This document shows positions 60,840 to 64,000 of a stretch of 64,000 bases of DNA, piece by piece. A program made the translations under genes and the position numbers. The first letter of the stretch is position 1, and every line of letters starts with the position of its first letter. The notes beneath the pieces are model-generated. The model was given only the letters and a program-made list of their open reading frames with translations. It did no database searches and was not told the DNA's origin. Origin of the DNA: Brachypodium distachyon (lineage: Eukaryota; Streptophyta; Magnoliopsida; Poales; Poaceae); the NCBI RefSeq assembly GCF_000005505.3, contig NC_016132.3:39074914-39138913 (forward strand), in the 5' to 3' direction.

Positions 60840-62484
60840 GGTGCCTGAGCAGAAGCAGGCACCCGAGGCGTATGATGATTTAATTTGTTCATTTTCTGTG
60901 GGCGTATGGATTGGCAGGGTGTTCCATCTCCGGACAACCATCCTGCCCGTGGAAGAGGACATGCTGGCGATCATGTTGAGCTTCAAGAAGTTCAAGATTA
61001 ATTCATGGAGCAATACCAAGACTACTCCAGGCTGTGATGTGAAGAGGGAAACAAAGATGTCATCATCGACATGATATATTGTTGTTATTTTCCACCAGCG
61101 ATTTAAAGTTAAAATTAGCTGCAAGCTGTAACTATCTTGAAGAAACTAAACTGGTTGCTTGATAGTTGATATATATAGAGAAAAAATAATTTATGCAACA
61201 ATCATACCGTGTAAATCTTGGCTCCATCGAATTAATTAATACTCCTTGTTGTTGCTTGCATGGTGGATATAATCAAGAGGTTGATCGTCGTTGTTGATTG
61301 AGCTTCATATCTTAGATATCGCCTACTCCAAGCCTATCTCCAATCTTTTTTTCACTCGACAAATGGGAGAACATACTGCATAAGTTTTTGACTGACCCGC
61401 CTTGAGAGATTTAAAATCAGGACGAGGATTGCTACGATTTTCTCACTTCTGGTGATCTAGTGCAGAGTGCAGACATCCAAGGCTGCTAGTGAGAAAGATA
61501 CAAACAAATTAAACTCTGTCTTTTCACCTTATGTTGCCAGCATACAAACAAATTACAAAAAAATAGAGAATGAATGAACGATCTCTGCCATTAGAGCTCA
61601 CGACATCAAAATAACCAGAATAACTAGGCAAAAACAACACCCAGCACATAAATGAAACTGTTCAGATTCTTCAGAAAAGCTTTCTTGGCTTATCAATGTC
61701 ATAAAATTCAGCTAGTACATGTCAATGTCAAAAAATTCAGCTAGTATATCAGATTTCAGGACTTGTCTCCAGCGTGGGCTTCCTGGACATGGTGCTCCTG
61801 AGCCGGTGCTTCAGGACGCCGATCTCAGCCGCCACAGTGTCGTCGTCATCACGTTCAGCCACGGCGCCTTGGGCGACGGTGCTTCCGCCTCCTCCGCCAT
61901 GACGGCCGCCGCCACCACGGCCACGACGACGCCGCTGCGACTGAGGGATCGAGCCGCGACAGCAGGGTCTCCATGAGGGCGGAAGGAGAGGGAGGAGATG
62001 GAGGCTCCATGAGGCAGGAGGAGAGGTGGCGGCAGCAGCATGAGAGGAAGCGCCCGCTGGCCGCTTCGTGTGTGTCGATGTCAAGAGCCGAGATGTCCAC
62101 ATGAGCCACAAAACTGAACGACCGGGCCGCATGAGCCCAATAAGACCATTTTTTGCGGGCAAGGTCAGTAACCCGATAATCAACGGACCGAATTAATTCT
62201 CGCAATAGTACTAAGAAGTACTCGCCAATCACCGTAAAAGAGCTCTTATTTAAGATGTCCATCTCGTCGGTGCCTTAATTAGTCCTATCAAAAAATTCAT
62301 GGCCTTGTCAACTTGCCAACATGCCTATATACAGTATGTATGTTGCTTGTTTGACCAAAACTAACATACCAACTTCGTCATGCATGCACGAACTGCAAAC
62401 AGGCGCCCATGAGACGAAGAACACGTACACGGCACTACTTATCATCCAAGCAATATATCTGCCTGATCGATCATAATCTCACAC

Positions 62485-62492
62485 TATAAATA
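62485..62492 (+). promoter_or_regulatory. TATA box of the protease-inhibitor gene
   Basis: TATAAATA, 112 bp before the start codon, with a C/A-rich initiator-like region about 30 bp downstream (ATCCATTATGCAATTCC). Confidence 0.7.
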
Positions 62493-62603
62493 CACCCCTC
62501 CATCGACCAATCCATTATGCAATTCCAGCACTCAGCACCAACACCAAGCGCTAATATTATTATCAGCTGATTGATCCACGTTAATTAGTTTGGCCGGGAC
62601 GAT

Positions 62604-62813
62604 ATGAGTTCCTCCTCCGTCGGCGAGGTGACGAAGTCGTGGCCGGAGGTGGTCGGGCTGTCCATCAAGGAGGCAAAGAAGGTGATCCTCAAGGACAAGC
62701 CTGACGCCGACATCGTCGTCCTGCCCGTCGGGGCGAAGGTTACCGATGACTTCCTGCCCAACCGCGTCCGCATCTTCGTCGACACCGTCGCCGAGATCCC
62801 CCGTGCTGGCTAG
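62604..62813 (+). CDS. CI-2-like serine protease inhibitor (potato inhibitor I family)
   Basis: A single exon encodes 69 residues without signal peptide or cysteines. [20 protein letters not shown], then [13 protein letters not shown] and [17 protein letters not shown] reproduce the chymotrypsin inhibitor 2 fold: helix, binding loop, and the C-terminal strand with two loop-supporting arginines (one is retained in NRVR; the first position is altered). Family members (MEROPS I13) inhibit subtilisin- and chymotrypsin-like enzymes and accumulate in seeds or after wounding. Aligned to barley CI-2, the reactive-site Met is replaced by Asp (VTDDF), an unusual P1. The gene has its own TATA box; intronless form is common in grass copies. 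Confidence 0.92.
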   Translation: MSSSSVGEVTKSWPEVVGLSIKEAKKVILKDKPDADIVVLPVGAKVTDDFLPNRVRIFVDTVAEIPRAG

Positions 62814-64000
62814 CTAGCATGTTCCATCCATGGATCTCAAGAATAAATGTATAACAGATCGAGCGTTAAATTCATGATGAATCATATGGGCATGTCATGT
62901 GTGTGTTTGGTTGGTTAATAAAGTGTTTCTCTTTGTTTGAAGTTCTATCCACAGGAGTGTCAGTTTGTGTGCGCCCTGAGGGCTTGCTCGTAATTTCTGT
63001 GCAGTTAATATATGAATTAATACCACTAAATAAGCATATTTTGTCAAAAAAATCAAAAAAAGGGAAACGGAGGAGATTTTTCCAAAATTTGATTTGTAAA
63101 CTAAATATTAAGTAATTTATTATTTCCTCTGATACATAATAAAAGTGTCCAATTTAGTACAAAGTTGTACTAAGTTTGACACACTTATTACGGGTTGGAT
63201 GGAGTATGTTTTATCAAAAAGGGATTTCAAAATTGTGAAACTGGTAAAAGATGTATAAAAAAGAGCATCAAGACGGACGGAGTGATATTTATATGGGACG
63301 GACGGAGTAATATTTATCTATTGGAGCCTACAACTCGGGGGAGAGGATATATGCATGTCCCGACCCGTTGTTAATTATCAAAAAATCTTGAAAACTAATT
63401 AATATGTAGTATTGTTCCCATATTTATCTAATTTTTATTCTCTTGTTCTCTGTTCTTAGTTTAGATCCACAATTTATTAACTATCGAGACACCGATTTGT
63501 TATGTTTGCACAAAGATTGTGTGTGGAGGAGAATGGTTGACCATTGCTAACATGGCATGTACGTTGACCCGTGGTCAGTCGGCAAGAACTTCCCCACATT
63601 GAAAAGGGGACATGTTGGAAAAAAAAACCCTACAACCAATTATGTATAATATCTTTCATGCTAGCGCGGTTCTCCCAAACCGGCCTTTACATTACATCCA
63701 TCCAGGTTTCAGATATGCTATAGTAGTCGGCATATCTTGGGGTACATATCTTGCGCCGGCCCTGTTGGGCTGCTGACTGTGTATGTACCCATGTGTTGAT
63801 GTTGTTTACCACATATCTCTCATTGACCCATGAATATATTCCTCAAGTAATTAGGATGAAGGACTAGAGAGTAGTACAAATTTTGAATTGGTCAAACTGA
63901 TTTAGTACAAATATAAGACTTCCTATATTTAGAAATGGAGGCATGCAGTACTATTCATCAGTACAGCCAGCTAGGTCCACCTCGATCTATTTTACTGGTG
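62814..64000. other. Right-end intergenic region
   Basis: Inhibitor 3' UTR, a MITE-like palindrome at 63122-63206, then a duplicated MITE-end phrase (GGACGGACGGAGT) at about 63273 and 63297. AT-rich DNA continues to the window edge with no gene recognised. Confidence 0.5.
63122..63206. mobile_element. Short palindromic MITE (about 85 bp)
   Basis: ATTTCCTCTGATACATAATA on the left and TTATTACGGGTTGGATGGAG plus TA on the right, with a central TTAGTACAAAGTTGTACTAA palindrome. Such GTACAAAGTTGTAC cores are frequent in grass Stowaway elements. Confidence 0.7.

Larger units (their letters stand above)
57523..62603. other. NLR-2 promoter and gene-poor DNA up to the inhibitor gene
   Basis: Contains a 115-bp spaced duplication (57544-57603 and 57659-57718) and a ~130-bp duplication (57937-58075 and 59023-59160). 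It also holds a MITE at 59444-59556, a run of 22 C at 60818-60839 in a GC-rich segment, and overlapping open frames at 61749-62262 that I cannot assign. The last 120 bp is the inhibitor promoter. Confidence 0.5.

Noticed and set aside
60606..61124. Overlapping frames on both strands around the poly-C run
   Set aside because: The minus-strand frame is carried by a GC-rich, low-complexity stretch and poly-C; neither strand shows a domain or a clear start.
61749..62262. Three overlapping minus-strand frames (135-144 codons)
   Set aside because: All are Ser/Arg/Pro-rich readings of one GC-rich segment. The segment may be a real exon, but the frame cannot be chosen from sequence alone.

Overview
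The window is nuclear DNA from a grass (Poaceae), most likely a compact pooid-type genome. The evidence is short GT-AG introns, GC-rich first exons next to AT-rich introns, many small Stowaway-type MITEs with CTCCCTCCG ends, and genes typical of cereals (a CI-2-like potato-I inhibitor, two CC-NB-ARC-LRR resistance genes, an RTFL/DVL peptide). The genus cannot be fixed from sequence alone; Brachypodium-like is my best guess. I assembled gene models by hand from reading frames, splice signals and reading phase.

Layout. 1-15.9 kb is gene-dense housekeeping DNA: a PGRL1/PGRL2-like thylakoid gene (minus, running off the left edge), kinetochore SPC25 (plus, 8 exons, probable GC-AG first intron), a RAB5IF-like ER/endomembrane protein (plus, 3 exons), a Dbp7/DDX31-type DEAD-box helicase (minus, 10 exons) and a plastid-targeted atypical SDR (minus, 7 exons). 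Next come an RTFL/DVL peptide gene (15.9 kb) and a small plastid zinc-finger membrane protein (18 kb). At 19.3-22.4 kb lies a CC-NLR whose LRR half is cut off by a 2-bp frameshift directly after the MHD-type motif. An RDUF-type RING-H2 E3 ligase follows at 25.5-26.7 kb.

26.8-35.3 kb is a gene-poor stretch with MITEs, minisatellites and a 1.5-kb block bounded by outward-facing Helitron-like ends. From 35.5 to 42.3 kb is an OSCA1-clade mechanosensitive/osmosensing channel (11 coding exons plus a long 5' UTR intron). A defensin-like secreted cysteine-rich peptide lies at 43.0-43.5 kb, then a ~0.55-kb tandem duplication, then a Pumilio (APUM) RNA-binding protein (45.4-50.9 kb, 9 exons). A second, apparently intact CC-NLR (53.3-57.5 kb, minus) shares the unusual intron position of the first. 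The last gene is a CI-2-like serine protease inhibitor (62.6 kb).

The genes are functionally independent; there is no operon-like or biosynthetic cluster. The loose defence theme (two NLRs, RING ligase, defensin-like peptide, protease inhibitor) is ordinary for a grass chromosome arm. I see no clearly new biological system. The most useful observations are the frameshifted NLR, the Asp P1 residue of the protease inhibitor, the Helitron-like block with its 19-bp hairpin, an intact 544-bp Mutator-like element with 10-bp target-site duplications, and several recent local duplications.
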